From the NCBI GenBank assembly GCA_963555705.1, contig OY743186.1, positions 39,791,241-39,855,240 on the forward strand: a DNA stretch of 64,000 nt, in the 5' to 3' direction. Position 1 is the stretch's first letter; each line of letters starts with the position of its first letter. Made by a program: the position numbers and the translations under genes. Below the pieces are notes generated by a model. The model ran no database searches, was not told the DNA's origin, and saw only the letters and a list, made by a program, of their open reading frames with translations. Positions 44,661-56,288 of this stretch are shown here, piece by piece. Source of the DNA: Ligustrum vulgare (lineage: Eukaryota > Streptophyta > Magnoliopsida > Lamiales > Oleaceae).

Positions 44661-45970
44661 TTTTATTAAGACATGTTAAGTATGAAATCTTCATATGTTA
44701 TGAATCTTTATGTGTTACACATAATATACATGTCAAGTATGATATAAATTGATAGAAGACTCAATTTTTTTTTTATTCTTTTCAATGTAGAATCATGAGA
44801 CAGAGAGGATATTTATATGAATTTTGGTGCATATTAAGCTTAGTAAGATTGACTCAATTAGAAATTAAGTTGGGTTGTAACTTTTGCCCAAAATATATGA
44901 AATAATATATTAAACAAACAAAATTGATAATGAATTCGTACAATAATTTATCCCTTTATCACTACCTTTGTGTAAAAACAAGGGAAAAACTGTGGATGGT
45001 TATTAGTACTTCCTCTTCAAGTTTCAATTTTCGGTTCAATAATTTATCCCTTTATCACTACCTTTGCTTAAAAGCAAGGAAAAACTGTGGATGATTATTG
45101 GTACCACTCTTCAAGTTTCAATTCTGAAAAAAAAAAAAAAAAAAAAAAAAAAATCAGAAAGAAAAGAAAGAAAGAGAACGGGTGTTGAGCATAGTGGGAA
45201 TAATATGACTTAAGAATGATTTTCAAAATAATTGTTGTCCTCGAGTTTAGAAATGATAAACCTTAAATGAACTTTGGCCTTGTGATTAAATTTTGGGAAT
45301 ATGATTTATGACTTATAAATATAAGTATGAGTAATCTTTTGAGCCAATTAAGGTATTGAAGGAAGTGATATTGTGATATTGACGACTATGATTTGAAATT
45401 TCTATGTTGAGGAATTATGAATTGATTTTCTGGAATATTTTTTTATGATATTGAAGTTTGATGAAATTGTGGTCAATTTTTAGATCGTTGTGATCAAATG
45501 TGGAATTATTTATTATTGTGAGTTATGAAGTATGCTTACGGTTTGAATAAGTCCAAATTTCAAAGGAAACTCTGCTTAGAATTTTATCGTTTGGAATTAA
45601 GAGCATAGTATGGTATGCAATCACTAAGAGAATTGAGGTTAGACATGCAAATTCATTTACATCACAAACGAGATTTAGTAGATGATAACAGAGAAAACTT
45701 ACGAAGAAGATGTGATTTTGGGATGCCTGAACTATGAAATATGTTTGGCTATTTAAAGCCGAAAAAATTTACTGTTTTTGATTGATTATGAAAAAGTAAA
45801 GATTTACTTTTGTCAAAATCGGCCAACTTTTGACTGTTTTACCAAAGATATCACCTTTCGGTGATTTATTTCCAGCTTTATCAAAACTCGAGAAAGGAAA
45901 ATATATTTTATTTCCAAAACGCGTGAAAGAAAACAGCAAAATATTTTAAATGTGTATCAAGAGATTTACC
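44661..45970. other. Spacer of the young element
   Basis: AT-rich, with an A-run near 45127-45153. A 60-bp phrase (AATAATTTATCCCTTTATCA) is duplicated at 44942 and 45039. Read on the reverse strand, GGCTTTAAATAGCC near 45755 is TATA-like and lies downstream of the antisense ORF. Confidence 0.5.
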
Positions 45971-46570
45971 TTATATCATTGTTGAACTGCCAGAAGCCTC
46001 ATTTTGTAAAACAGACTGGCAAACAGGATCTTTTGCTATTATATTTTGGAGACTATAACGATTTTTGTCCTCGTTAAACTGAGCGTATAAGGAGAGAAGT
46101 TCACGTTGCACATAACCACTTGGGTGCGTCTCAAGAGTCAGTCGAATATCATCCAAAGACTCCTTACTCAGTCCACCCTTTATGAATTTGATTTTATCAT
46201 CCCGATTAGTAGAAGAATATCCTACTGTTTTGCAACGAGTATCACAGTTCCAACGAGCACATTTGTAGCAACCATTCAGCCTTTTTGCTCTTCGTTTCTT
46301 TGCGAAGGTGCTTTTGCCTAAACCAGGCATGTGCTTTGGAAATGTCATAGGTAATTCACCAGATAGTCGAACCTTTGCTTCGATCAACCAGCGAACATCT
46401 TCTGAAACACCATGAGCCATCAGCAACCTCAATCTTTCGAGTCTTATTCGATAAATTTTCCTCAGATCATTCATTGGAAGACTGGAATAATACTTGCGAA
46501 TGTTTGTAAGAATGATATCCATGTTTTTGATGGATCTAACCTCTTCCCAGCATGAACTATTTAAAAGCAT
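45971..46570 (-). CDS. Antisense ORF of unknown function in the young element
   Basis: Open for 199 codons from an ATG at 46570-46568 to TAA at 45973-45971, on the strand opposite to the retrotransposon genome. The protein is Arg/Lys-rich in its middle (KKRRAKR) and then has a compact cysteine cluster CYKCARWNCDTRC (C-x2-C-x4-C-x3-C). This looks like a small metal-binding or nucleic-acid-binding patch. A polar, helix-prone C-terminal third follows (SKESLDDIRLTLETH). I do not recognise a family. Antisense ORFs are known in some plant gypsy elements (such as Grande and Retand). A fragment of a plant pararetrovirus is another possibility. No transcript evidence is available here. Confidence 0.6.
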   Translation of the reverse strand: MLLNSSCWEEVRSIKNMDIILTNIRKYYSSLPMNDLRKIYRIRLERLRLLMAHGVSEDVRWLIEAKVRLSGELPMTFPKHMPGLGKSTFAKKRRAKRLNGCYKCARWNCDTRCKTVGYSSTNRDDKIKFIKGGLSKESLDDIRLTLETHPSGYVQRELLSLYAQFNEDKNRYSLQNIIAKDPVCQSVLQNEASGSSTMI

Positions 46571-47224
46571 TAAGGATCGGAGGGAATCCGCGTGATATTG
46601 ATTCCAGCAAGAAAGCGCGGAATAGAATAATGGAAAAGAGGGAACAAGAGTTTATGCGCCGTTTACTTTCTTGATAAAAGGAAGATTTGATGATGACGGG
46701 ATTTGAGATATGGAATATTTTCTTGGATTTTGGGTACTGATATTTTGATATAATAATCAAGGTATAGAAATAATACGGGGATACGTGAAAGTGAAATAAG
46801 GACTGTATTGAATCCGGATTAATAAGTTTGTGCAAGTGAAAGGAATACCTTACGGGAAATGTTATGATATTTGAGTTAAGAATTTTAATTATTTGGGAGA
46901 TATTTTTTTATTGAATTTTGCAGAAATTTTGGGTTACAAATATTGGAAAGATAAACTGATGATTATGTTGATATGTGAATAACATGTTTGGGTATATTAC
47001 ATAGAGAATATTCAAGTAATCGTTTTAATTATTTTGGGATATTTGGTGATAAGAAGAAATGACAAATTATTATGGTATGATATGTTAGTAAAGATTTATT
47101 GAAATTTTAGAGATATTAATACGAATATTTGAGGTCACATGATACGATGATAAATGACAAGTTACATGAATACTACAAGATATGATGAAATATCACATAC
47201 GATTGGGAATTTTCATTTTGATTC

Positions 47225-47440
47225 AGAAGAATTTATGAGTAGACATATGTCTATTATTGATAGAAAAGTCCATGTCTTAAGAAAACAAATTGATGCATTT
47301 AGTCAAAGTCCAGTGGGTTAAATATGGTTGGGTTAAATATGGTAGCGATGATGCTACATAAGAAGAAGAAGAAGAGATTCTGATTAAGTGTTCAGAAATC
47401 ATAAGATCAAGTAAGATTAATTTCGAGGACGAAATTATTT
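47225..47440 (+). pseudogene. Integrase C-terminal remnant
   Basis: ATG-AGT-AGA... reads SIIDRKVHVLRKQIDAF, then after stops a DDAT-EEEEEI patch. This fits the order seen at the end of gypsy chromovirus polyproteins, a 'P-xILDR-x-LR-x-I' strand and an 'EATWE-E-E' tail. At least two stops interrupt it. It is the only pol trace in the element. Confidence 0.5.
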
Positions 47441-47441
47441 T

Positions 47442-47453
47442 AAGGGGGTAAGT
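47442..47453 (+). promoter_or_regulatory. Polypurine tract
   Basis: AAGGGGGTAAGT immediately before the 3' LTR. Confidence 0.8.
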
Positions 47454-47454
47454 T

Positions 47455-49107
47455 TGTAGCGACCAAGAATTTTTACGCGATTAATAATTATTTTAATAGA
47501 AAATCGTGTCGCTACTATTTCACCCATTTTTATTAAGTTAACGCCACGACGTATTCGTATAGCCAAGTCAAGAAATAATCGAGATCGTTCGATTTTAAAT
47601 TAAATTCCGAATTTCTAAAAATATCTCCATTCTCTTGATTTAAAGTATATTAAGTCCAAGTACTTAATTCAATGTTATCCCAATATTTATTTGTACAAAA
47701 ATTACTTTTATTATTTAAATTAAGAAAATATATGCAAGCATGAGAGGTTCCATTATATATAATAATTATGAGAATCTTAATTTAATAAATATGGAAAAGT
47801 ATATAAATGGTTGATAGATTCCATTATATGTAATCATGAAGAGCATAATATTTGTATAAATATGGAAAAGTATATGAATGATTGATAAGACTCCATTATA
47901 TGTAATCATGAAGAGCATAATATTTGTATAAATATGGAAAAGTATATGAATGAATTATATACTCCATTATATATAATCATGAAGAGCATAATATTTGTAT
48001 AAATATGGAAAAGTATATGAATGATTTATATACTCCATTATATATAATCATGAAGAGCATATTATTTGTATAAATATGGAAAAGTATATGAATGGTGCTT
48101 TACTTTAAGAAAATGATGTGTTAAAATTAATAGAATTGAATGATTATGTTTACAATATGCCAACTTTATACATCTATTTAAACCCATCTCTTTTACATAC
48201 AACTCTACACATATACACTTATTTCCAATCTCTTGACAAAATCCACAAGTAAGAGAAATTCAAGGTGGTCAAGAAAGTTTTGGTCCATTTACTACTACAC
48301 TTCATTTTAATCTTTTAAAAGGTAAGTATATCTTATGTTTTTATGAAAAGTAAGTATGTTTTTATGAAAGGTAAATACACCTTATGTTTTTATGAAAAGT
48401 AAGTATGTTTTTATGACAAGTAAGTATATCTTATGTTTTTATGAAAAGTAAGTATGTTTTTATGAAAGGTAAATACACCTTATGTTTTTATGAAAAGTAA
48501 GTATGTTTTTATGACAAGTAAGTATACCTTATGTTTTTATGAAAAGTAAGTATGTTTTTATGACAAGTAAGTATATCTTATGTTTTTATGAAAATGTTTG
48601 GATCATTGCTATGAAATCAATCTCACAAGATTGTTATGGGTTCCATATGATATGTTTATGATTATGCTAAGGGGACCGGAGTTTAGTAGCGCTACACATA
48701 AGAATTCTTGCCATTTAAGTTCGGTAAAATTCTTGTGTCTCCCTATGTTTATGAATATTTCAATCCTATCCTATGTTATGATGAAAATGATCCATATGCA
48801 TTCAAAAGAAAATTTATGCTTGGTATACTTACTGGGATTTTATAAATCTCACTCCACGATATTTACCATTTTCAGATAATTGAAGGTTCGAGGCGGTCAA
48901 CATGGAAGTGGCAAAAGTGGTTAAGATTGATGAGATAATTATGTTGAACTTTATGTAAGAAAATTATGTTCTATTTTTATTCACAAATAAAATTATGGGA
49001 TTCTAATTATTCTTTTGAATAATTTTACATTACTATTTAAGTCTCGATAATATGATATGAGTCACTTTTTTGTGGCACTCGAATGGTCGAGAATTCGGGT
49101 CGTCACA
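47455..49107 (+). repeat. 3' LTR of the young element
   Basis: 1653 bp; the 93-codon ORF inside it (48598-48879) translates identically to its 5' LTR counterpart. TSD catat follows. Confidence 0.95.
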
Positions 49108-49264
49108 CATATATTCACAAATCACTTTTTAATCACACATATTTCTTCAAATCACTTTTCAACAATATATTTTATCTCGAAAACATCACATTCTTTGATT
49201 GATATTTAAAAAAAAAAAAAAAAAGAGAGAGAGAGAAAGAGAGTCCTACCAAAGAGAGACAATG

Positions 49265-49427
49265 TTTGGCAAACTTATTTAAAAACAAGTTTTTTAAACA
49301 CAATTTCTCAAAAAACTTTTTAACCATACATATTATTTATCTTCACTTTTTAACCACATATTTTACCTCGAAAATATAAAAAATATGTGTTTAAACAAAT
49401 TTTTTTTTAACAAACAGATATTCAAAA
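49265..49427. mobile_element. MITE-like repeat
   Basis: Contains AACTTTTTAACCATACATATT and CTTTTTAACCACATATTTTAC, related to the pieces at 41115-41345 and around 42176/49107. Loosely inverted ends (TGTTTGGCAAACTTA and TTAACAAACAGATATT). Confidence 0.5.
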
Positions 49428-50070
49428 ACTAGTCTACAAAAGTTAGTGCAACTCCCTTAAACCACAATAATGGCTTATCAAGATAATGATACACACTTTA
49501 GCAATGTCCACATCTTTTAAAGTAGGGTTTAGTATCATAATTCATTCCACTAATTAACCTCTTCAAAGTGATAAAGTTATCATGACGAGTTTTGTTAACT
49601 GCGTTTGCATGTCAACTTATAAATGGTCTTCAAACAATGTGCATGCAAAAGGCTCCATCCTACTTTGACTCTTTAATAATTATGATAATAATTAGGTTCA
49701 AACATAATCTAGTACGAATAAAATATTAAGGATCTTTTCAATAAGATTTTTGAAAAGTTAAAAGTTGTTTATGAGAATAATGTAAGTTGCTTTTGAACTT
49801 GAATAATTTTTTAAAATAACTTTGTCTATTTAGAAGAGATTTCAGAAAATACTGGCGTAAAGTATATTGCTTAAAATACTCTTCTACATGAAGTATAAGT
49901 AAAAATAAAAGTCTTGTTAAACAAACCTTGATTAGTTTAACATTGGACCGAAGTTGCTAGGTTTCATTCGTCTCTACTTTTGCACACATAAAAAGGGTCT
50001 AACATGACAACACGCTTATGACATGTAATAAGTATCAAAATGTGTAATATGTCTGAGATAAAATCAACTA
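49428..50070. other. AT-rich intergenic DNA
   Basis: No coding or element motif recognised. Confidence 0.5.
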
Positions 50071-50518
50071 GTGGTTATTAAACTTTGACCAAATTACTTT
50101 TTAATCACCCAATTTATAGGATTTCTGAATGTCCACCCAATTTTTCATGAAGTTGTCCGTCCATCAACCAATGTTTAACACTCTCCAGTTCTTAACAGAA
50201 CGTCCTACTTGACTAAAAATTTCAGTCGTTGCATGAGATGATGTTAATTCTCGTTCAGTCATCAAATTGCATCATGGATCACATGTCACGACTCAAATTA
50301 GGGCATGTTTGACTAGTTCAATTTGATGATTGGAAGAGAATTAACCCCGTCACATGCCACAACTGAAATTTTCTAGTCACATAGGACGTTTTGTCAAGAA
50401 TTGGAGATTGTTAGACGTTGGGAGATGGATGGCAACTTCATGAAAAGTTGGGTGGGTGTTCAAAACCATTTTAAAATTGAGTGTTTAAGTAGTAACCTGA
50501 TCAAGGTTCAAAGATCAC
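50071..50518. mobile_element. Foldback element with TIRs of about 180 bp
   Basis: The left half from GTGGTTATTAAACTTTGACC matches the right half read inverted (ending AAGGTTCAAAGATCAC) nearly to the middle. The best block is about 105 bp (CACCCAATTTTTCATGAAGT against CACCCAACTTTTCATGAAGT, then CAGAACGTCCTA against CAAAACGTCCTA). CTA/TAG flank the ends; no longer TSD was found. Long TIRs around a very short interior fit a MULE-type MITE, but the superfamily is not proved. The ORF at 50401-50601 overlaps the right TIR and is not a gene. Confidence 0.75.
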
Positions 50519-51129
50519 TAGTTAATTTTACTGGTCTGTCAACTTTAATCTATGATTTACGGGCTTCTCCATTATTAATCAAGATTTGTCTAAAAGATTA
50601 ATTTAGCAACTGATACAATCACATAATTTGTGTTTCATTGCTTTAAACTTGTTCACATTCGGTCTAACATGACATGATATAAATTAGTGCACCAACACAA
50701 TGTTTCCGTAAAAAAATGATCATGGACATTGGCGATTCCATGTATATAAAAGCATATAAATAAATCCAGTAGTATTCGTGAAGTGATCGAGCTTATATAT
50801 TCTCGATAATTGGGTGTGAATTTCATTTACGATATATAACTATATTTTTAACTAGGTAAATGTAATTTAATTTTGTTCAGATTCTAACCACAGTGTATTT
50901 GATTTGAAGTCAACAAAGATATGATCATGGCTAAATATATTCAGTCTATAATTTGAATAATTGGCCTGTATTTTAATTGTATGAAAGATTCATGACCTTT
51001 AAACATTATCACATTTGTTTTTCATTTTTCCACGTATTTTTATTCTCAAATTAATATAAATTGATCCCGATTATGGTTTTTTCAAAAAAATTCTTTAAAA
51101 TAGAGTAAAAATACTTGTTTGAAGCTTTC
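50519..51129. other. AT-rich intergenic DNA
   Basis: No recognisable feature. Confidence 0.5.
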
Positions 51130-52610
51130 GATCAATGATCTAATCAGTGCAAATTTATTGTGTAGCAATCATTTAAATTGTTATTGTTCGCTCCGCAAGT
51201 ACACTGATCGCGCAAGTAATAAAGTGGACGTGAATCCGAATATCGATCCCATAGAAATTGTTGTAAATTGTATTTTAAATTACAAATCCTTAACCAGAAC
51301 AAAAAATTTGTTTTGATTTGAGAAAATTGTGTTAAAAACTAAAATAAAGATTATACTAAAGAAACAAAGAAAATTTGATTTAAACATATTAAAACAAATG
51401 CGTTAGAATTATGAATCAATTTTGCATCTATCCTCCATATTTTAACCCAATTATTTAAATACAATTCATATGTTTTGAATTTTCATTTTCTAAATATTGT
51501 TAAAACTCCCTTTCGGACAAGCATTAACACATATTCTTACACATGACCCAACTATATTTCTATGTTGAATACGAATGTGCAAGAAAACATTACAGAACTG
51601 TGAATACGATAGCAGAAAACACAAAGCATAGACCCATAGGATATATTTCAATTCCCTATCGAATTTTGTGGCAATTGATACAAGTCTAATGAAATCCTAA
51701 TCTTTTGAACTTAAGAAATCACAACCTAAAATCATACAATTAGTGATCAGGTAATTGCATGATGGAAAAAGTATAATTCAATTGCTCAAGACCATGAATT
51801 GCATGGAATAAATAATGGATTAAAACATGGATTCACGAGTTCAAAACTTCATCACAATTCTAACACAAGAAATCTAGTTTAAAAACATGGTTAAAGAAAA
51901 TTCACAAGAAAAATGAGTAGAAGTCACCCCATTCATCTTCTTGATCCTTGTTCTTCAATCTTGAATTTAGCCTTCAATGGATCCCCCAACAGTTGAACAA
52001 CGTTTTAGTATCAAGCAAGACAATTGGGATCCCTTAATTTCGTGCATCAAGCAATGTATTTATATATGTTCACGAGAATTAGGTTACTTGGGGAGAAAGA
52101 ATGCTGATTTCCACGCAAAAAGTCCAGCTGTGGCCCATAATTTCTACCGTGCGACTGCACGGTTCAAAAAGTTGCGGTCGCAGGCCTCTGCAGGTCTGTT
52201 TTAGCCGCCGCTTTTTCAAGTCATGCGATCAAGCGGTTATCCGGGAAAATGCAATTTTCATCTTTTAATTGCTACAAGTTGATCCCTGTCTTTTAATTTC
52301 ACAGCAAGTTCTCCAACTTTCGATTGTTGCAATTTAACCCTTGAATTTCTGATTTCTTCCAAATTTGATTTCTTCTTCCATTTGTCAACAAATTGGCCAT
52401 TTGATTAACTGCATCAACTTTTGATTTGCACACTGAAATTTTCATCATCCAATTGATTGATTTTGACTCCAATTCCATTGTTTTCTCGACTTTGGGTTAT
52501 TTCTGAAATATAAACAAATAACAACGAAATAAATAGCAAATATTCTTGAACAAATAATTAAAATCCTACTTTTAGAATAGAAATAAGTGTATAAAATACA
52601 CTTATCAGTT
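51130..52610 (-). mobile_element. Old gypsy LTR on the reverse strand
   Basis: Read on the reverse strand it starts TGATAAGTGTATTTTATAC, the same opening style as the LTR at 20039. It then has GTTTATATTTCAGAAATAA, shared with the remnant at 9110. It ends near AGTGTACTTGCGGAGCGAAC and neighbouring sequence. The paired words GTGCGACTGCACGG and TTGCGGTCGCAGG lie at 52147-52185. No internal genes adjoin it and no TSD was found, so it is probably a solo or truncated LTR. ORFs at 51119, 51977 and 52445 lie inside it. Confidence 0.6.
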
Positions 52611-55206
52611 ACCTTTTTTGACAGTCTTATGATGTACTCCGTAACAAACGAATTATTTCCCTTTGAAGAAATTTTTTGTCTCAACTAACTAGGGGTGTCC
52701 CAAAAAATCGAATCTTAAACCTCATGGAGTTTGAAAGTGGAATTCAATTGATACGCAATAAGATTGTCAAAAAATCATAACATAATTAATCTGTTACTTT
52801 GTCACAAAATCATGTCATTGATCGTACCGTACTCCCTACAATACACAAAACCCTGCATATTGCAATCCAACTATAAAACATTTTTATCGTAAAGTCTCGA
52901 AAACATTCAATAGATAAAATTGAAAAAAAAAATAAAAATCATTGCAATTTGGCATGGGTGAAAATGCCAATTGCCACATTATTCATTGTGGTCACAACTA
53001 GTAACCCCCACTAATACTCTCTATAAAAAGTGACACGTGTCAGTCCTTATTAATTTGACAATATATATAATTGGTTACCTTTGCAAGAAACTCCAATTAT
53101 TGGATCAATGGGACCCCTTAAGTACCATAGTGCTATTGGAAATCGACAATTCAATAGAGTTCATGTGCTCATGATATACTTTGGCAGTGCAAGAAAATGC
53201 TTTTGGTGATTTGTCCACTTAATTATGCCTTCACTTCGGTTTATGTTTATTTAAGAGAGAAGTTTCAAGGCATTAAATATTTTGTAGAATCACATTTTGT
53301 ATATTGAAATTTACATTGGTAACAAAAATATATTTTTTACGAAAAAAAATTAGAAATGTTTATAAATTTATCATTATAAATGGCTGAACAATTTGAAGTA
53401 CCCTTAATTAGAATAACAAATCACACCTTATATTTACATTACTTAACACTTTACATACCATTTATTATTGGGTAATTATATTGACACCGGACCTTTTAGT
53501 AAATGCACCACATTTAATTATAATGATGGTTCTTAACTTTATTCATTTTTACACTTATACCTCTAACTTTTTTGGTGTTATTTTTATGTTCAATTTCCAT
53601 TAATTAGCATGTTTTATCCCTAATAATGAGGCCAAATAATTTGTTAGGACTTAGGAGGTAGTAAAAAGACTTATTATTCCATCGTATTTTTAAATAAGCA
53701 AGATTAATAACAATACAAAATTCAAAAAAATAATTTCCCCAAGCTGATAGAATATTTGGATAGAAATTGTCACTCGAGATAAGATGTGTTAATCAACTGA
53801 AGGTTAAAAATAAATGTGTGACAAAAAACACTAGGGGACATATAACTTGCCAAATGAGGGGGGGGGGGGGGGGGAGAAAAAAAGAATAGGGACATTTATT
53901 GAACTAAAATGTGGTGTCATTAACAAAAACTGTGGTGTAAATATAATTACCCTTTATTATTCTTCATAATTATAATTTATATATTATTATTTAATCCTAT
54001 GTATGGGTGAACAAATAAACCATCAAATTATCAAATCTCAACAAGTGGTTTGCTTTGGTTCGGTTTTAAATGTTAAATGGTTTGGTTTGATTTGATTTTA
54101 AAAAGCAGTTTGATTTAGATTTCAATTGTAAGAATGCATTTTAGATAATTACACACACACACACACACACATACACACACAAATTTATTTGTTGGCAAAT
54201 CACAGTTTTAAACCACACCAAATCGAAAAAATTGTTTTGGTTTAAGAATGAATTAGTTTTACTTGATTTGGAAAATTTTCAAACCGTTTTAAATGATTTA
54301 ATTTGAGATTTTGCTACAAAAGTCAAATCAAATTATGTTCACCTTGAATCCTATGTTACAGGGAAATGGAAACAAGAAACAAAACTTGACATGACACGAC
54401 ACGACGATATGCTATTTCTTAAACAAGTAGGACATGAAATGCTGGGAAAACGATAAATTAAATTTATTAATCTAATTTCATAAATTCAGTATTCGACTTC
54501 AAAAAAACTTTATATTTTATTTATATTTTTATGAGATTATATTCATATTTGATCTTAAAGTTTATTGTAAAAAAGGAAAAGAGCATAAAAAACGAATAAA
54601 AAATATTGTATATTGAATTCTTGAAAATCTATTAATTGCAAAATGGTATAAAGTTACACCCTGAAGTTAAAAATAAACCTCTGTTTGTATAGATTAAAAT
54701 CAAATTTTTTTATTATATTTTGATAAAAGTTGAAGATATATGTGGTTGAAAAACTGTAAGACCCTTAAAATGTATAGTTAAGATTAATTGTTAACTTTGA
54801 CTTAGATATTATTCAAGTTTTTTAGGGTTACCTAACAGGGGCATAATAAGAAATTTATTTTAAATGCCAAATAATAAATAATATCATATATTATTTTACT
54901 TGTTTTTCCAAAAAATAAAAAATCATTGAATGACTTATTTATAAAATGATGACAATTAATAATTTTCATTTGTCTATTTAATATTGTTGAGATTATTTTA
55001 AATGAAGTTTTTGCTATTTTTTCCAACATTTTATTAATTTCTTAAAATTTAGTTTTCGTATTTGGAATTATAGTTTAAAGAAATGAAGATGATGAATTTC
55101 CCAAATTGAAGGTTTCTACATATGGAGAGTCTCTTTGGCAACCAGTTGAAACTAAAAGGACTTATGATGCAACTCTTGGGTTAAAGCTTTTGTTCTGGAC
55201 CGTTAG

Positions 55207-55208
<2 letters not shown>
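52611..55208. other. AT-rich intergenic DNA with simple repeats
   Basis: Contains a G17 run (53858-53874) and an ACAC run near 54151-54180. A TGTAAGACCC word at about 54756 could open a decayed LTR, but no end was found. No coding motif was recognised. Confidence 0.5.
53858..53874. repeat. G17 homopolymer
   Basis: Seventeen consecutive G on the + strand, an unusual length in this AT-rich window. Confidence 0.9.

Positions 55209-55243
<35 letters not shown>
55209..55243. repeat. (TC)n microsatellite abutting the TRIM
   Basis: About 17 TC units ending at the first base of the TRIM LTR. Confidence 0.9.
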
Positions 55244-55246
<3 letters not shown>

Positions 55247-55633
55247 GTGATCCAGCCAAGGAGGTTCAATCCCACATCGAAACTTGGGGTCGTTGCTGGC
55301 TGGTTTATAAAGGTTGGGGCAAACCTCCTGTCATAGGCGTGCTTTTGGGATGGAGTTAGGAAACTTCCTAACCATTGGTATCAGAGCCAACCCTCTTGGG
55401 TCGGTGTGGCGGGGTCCTCTCTTGGACAAGCTGCAACACCTCTCAATTCGAGCCCTCACCATTGATCCCATTCGGGACGAATGGTCTTAAGAGGGGGAGA
55501 ATGATGTGATCCAGCCAAGGAGGTTCAATCCCACATCGGAACTTAGGGGTGTTGCTGGCTGGTTTATAAGGGTTGGGGCAAACCTCCTCTCATAGGCGCG
55601 CTTTTGGGATGGAGTTAGGCAACTTCCTAACCA
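55243..55633 (+). mobile_element. TRIM retrotransposon, 391 bp
   Basis: Two LTRs of 132 bp each (55243-55374 and 55502-55633) run from TGATGTGATCCAGCC to TTCCTAACCA and differ at few positions. TGGTATCAGAGC (initiator tRNA-Met type) follows the first LTR at 55376-55387, and AAGAGGGGGAGAA precedes the second. The 127-bp interior has no coding capacity. This is the full anatomy of a terminal-repeat retrotransposon in miniature. No TSD is visible; the left flank is a microsatellite. Confidence 0.92.
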
Positions 55634-56037
55634 TAATGATGCGAACCCCTTTTGTGATTAAACCAAAAATTCTCACAACAATTTTTGTATCAACCCAAGA
55701 AAGCTAAAGTGTAAAATAAACCTAAACTCAAGCTTACTCTAACCAAAATTTCAAGGAATAATCCTTAACCTAATGAAAAGAAATAAACAAGTTCATAGAT
55801 TTCTTTCAACAACACAAGATTCATAAAATCCACATGAAGTTGAGCATAATTTCTCAAAAGAGAAACAAGATTAAGTTGAGGAATTTTACCTCACAAATGT
55901 TCTCCAAAGAGGCTTCATTGTTCATACATTCTAACTTGTAGGGTTTGAAAGAAAATGAGTATTAATACTACAAATATGAAAGAAAAATAAAGAAAATATG
56001 AAAAACAGTAGAAAACACGCATTTTTTAATGTTTCAG

Positions 56038-56112
56038 TAACTTTCGGTCGACTAAAATGGTCAACCGAACTACATTTCGGTCGACCGAAAATTGTCAACC
56101 GAAATTGACAGC
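56038..56112 (-). repeat. TTCGGTCGACCGAA palindromes in the LTR
   Basis: TTTCGGTCGAC, GGTCAACCGAA, TTTCGGTCGACCGAAA and GTCAACCGAAA lie within 75 bp. A matching set is at about 58996-59062 in the other LTR copy. Confidence 0.85.
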
Positions 56113-56288
56113 AAGCACCTTCTTCAGTATTTTGATCATAACTTTTGGTCCTGATGTCCGATTGAGGCGATTCAAAATGATCTGAAAACTAGACGAAAAG
56201 AGCTACAATTATTCTAGAAATAGTAAACCTCAAATTCGGACTTTATCTTTGTCAATACATTAATTGAATCCCAAACTTGATTCAATCT

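Larger units (their letters stand above)
42176..49107 (+). mobile_element. Young non-autonomous LTR retrotransposon (chromovirus-derived)
   Basis: LTRs of 1653 bp each (42176-43828, 47455-49107) in which I saw no difference, and the 5-bp duplication catat (42171-42175, 49108-49112), mark a recent insertion. The primer site matches initiator tRNA-Met, and the 3' end CGAGGACGAAATTATTTTAA plus AAGGGGGTAAGT is typical of Tekay/Del-type chromoviruses. Of pol only a short tip of the integrase end remains. Instead the 3.4-kb interior carries a reverse-strand ORF, an LTR-like fragment starting TGTAATGTCC at 44286, and spacer. It must rely on an autonomous partner. Confidence 0.92.
42144..49200. mobile_element. 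MITE interrupted by the young LTR element
   Basis: The left piece (about 42144-42175, GTTCGATAAACTTGTTTATA) and right piece (49108-49200, CACTTTTTAATCACACATATT and TTTTATCTCGAAAACATC), read across the insertion, align with the MITE at 49265-49427. The LTR element is therefore the younger of the two. Confidence 0.6.

Noticed and set aside
55080..55206. Possible host exon (KLKVSTYGESLWQPVETKRTY)
   Set aside because: Short, no splice or family support, and it runs into a TC microsatellite.
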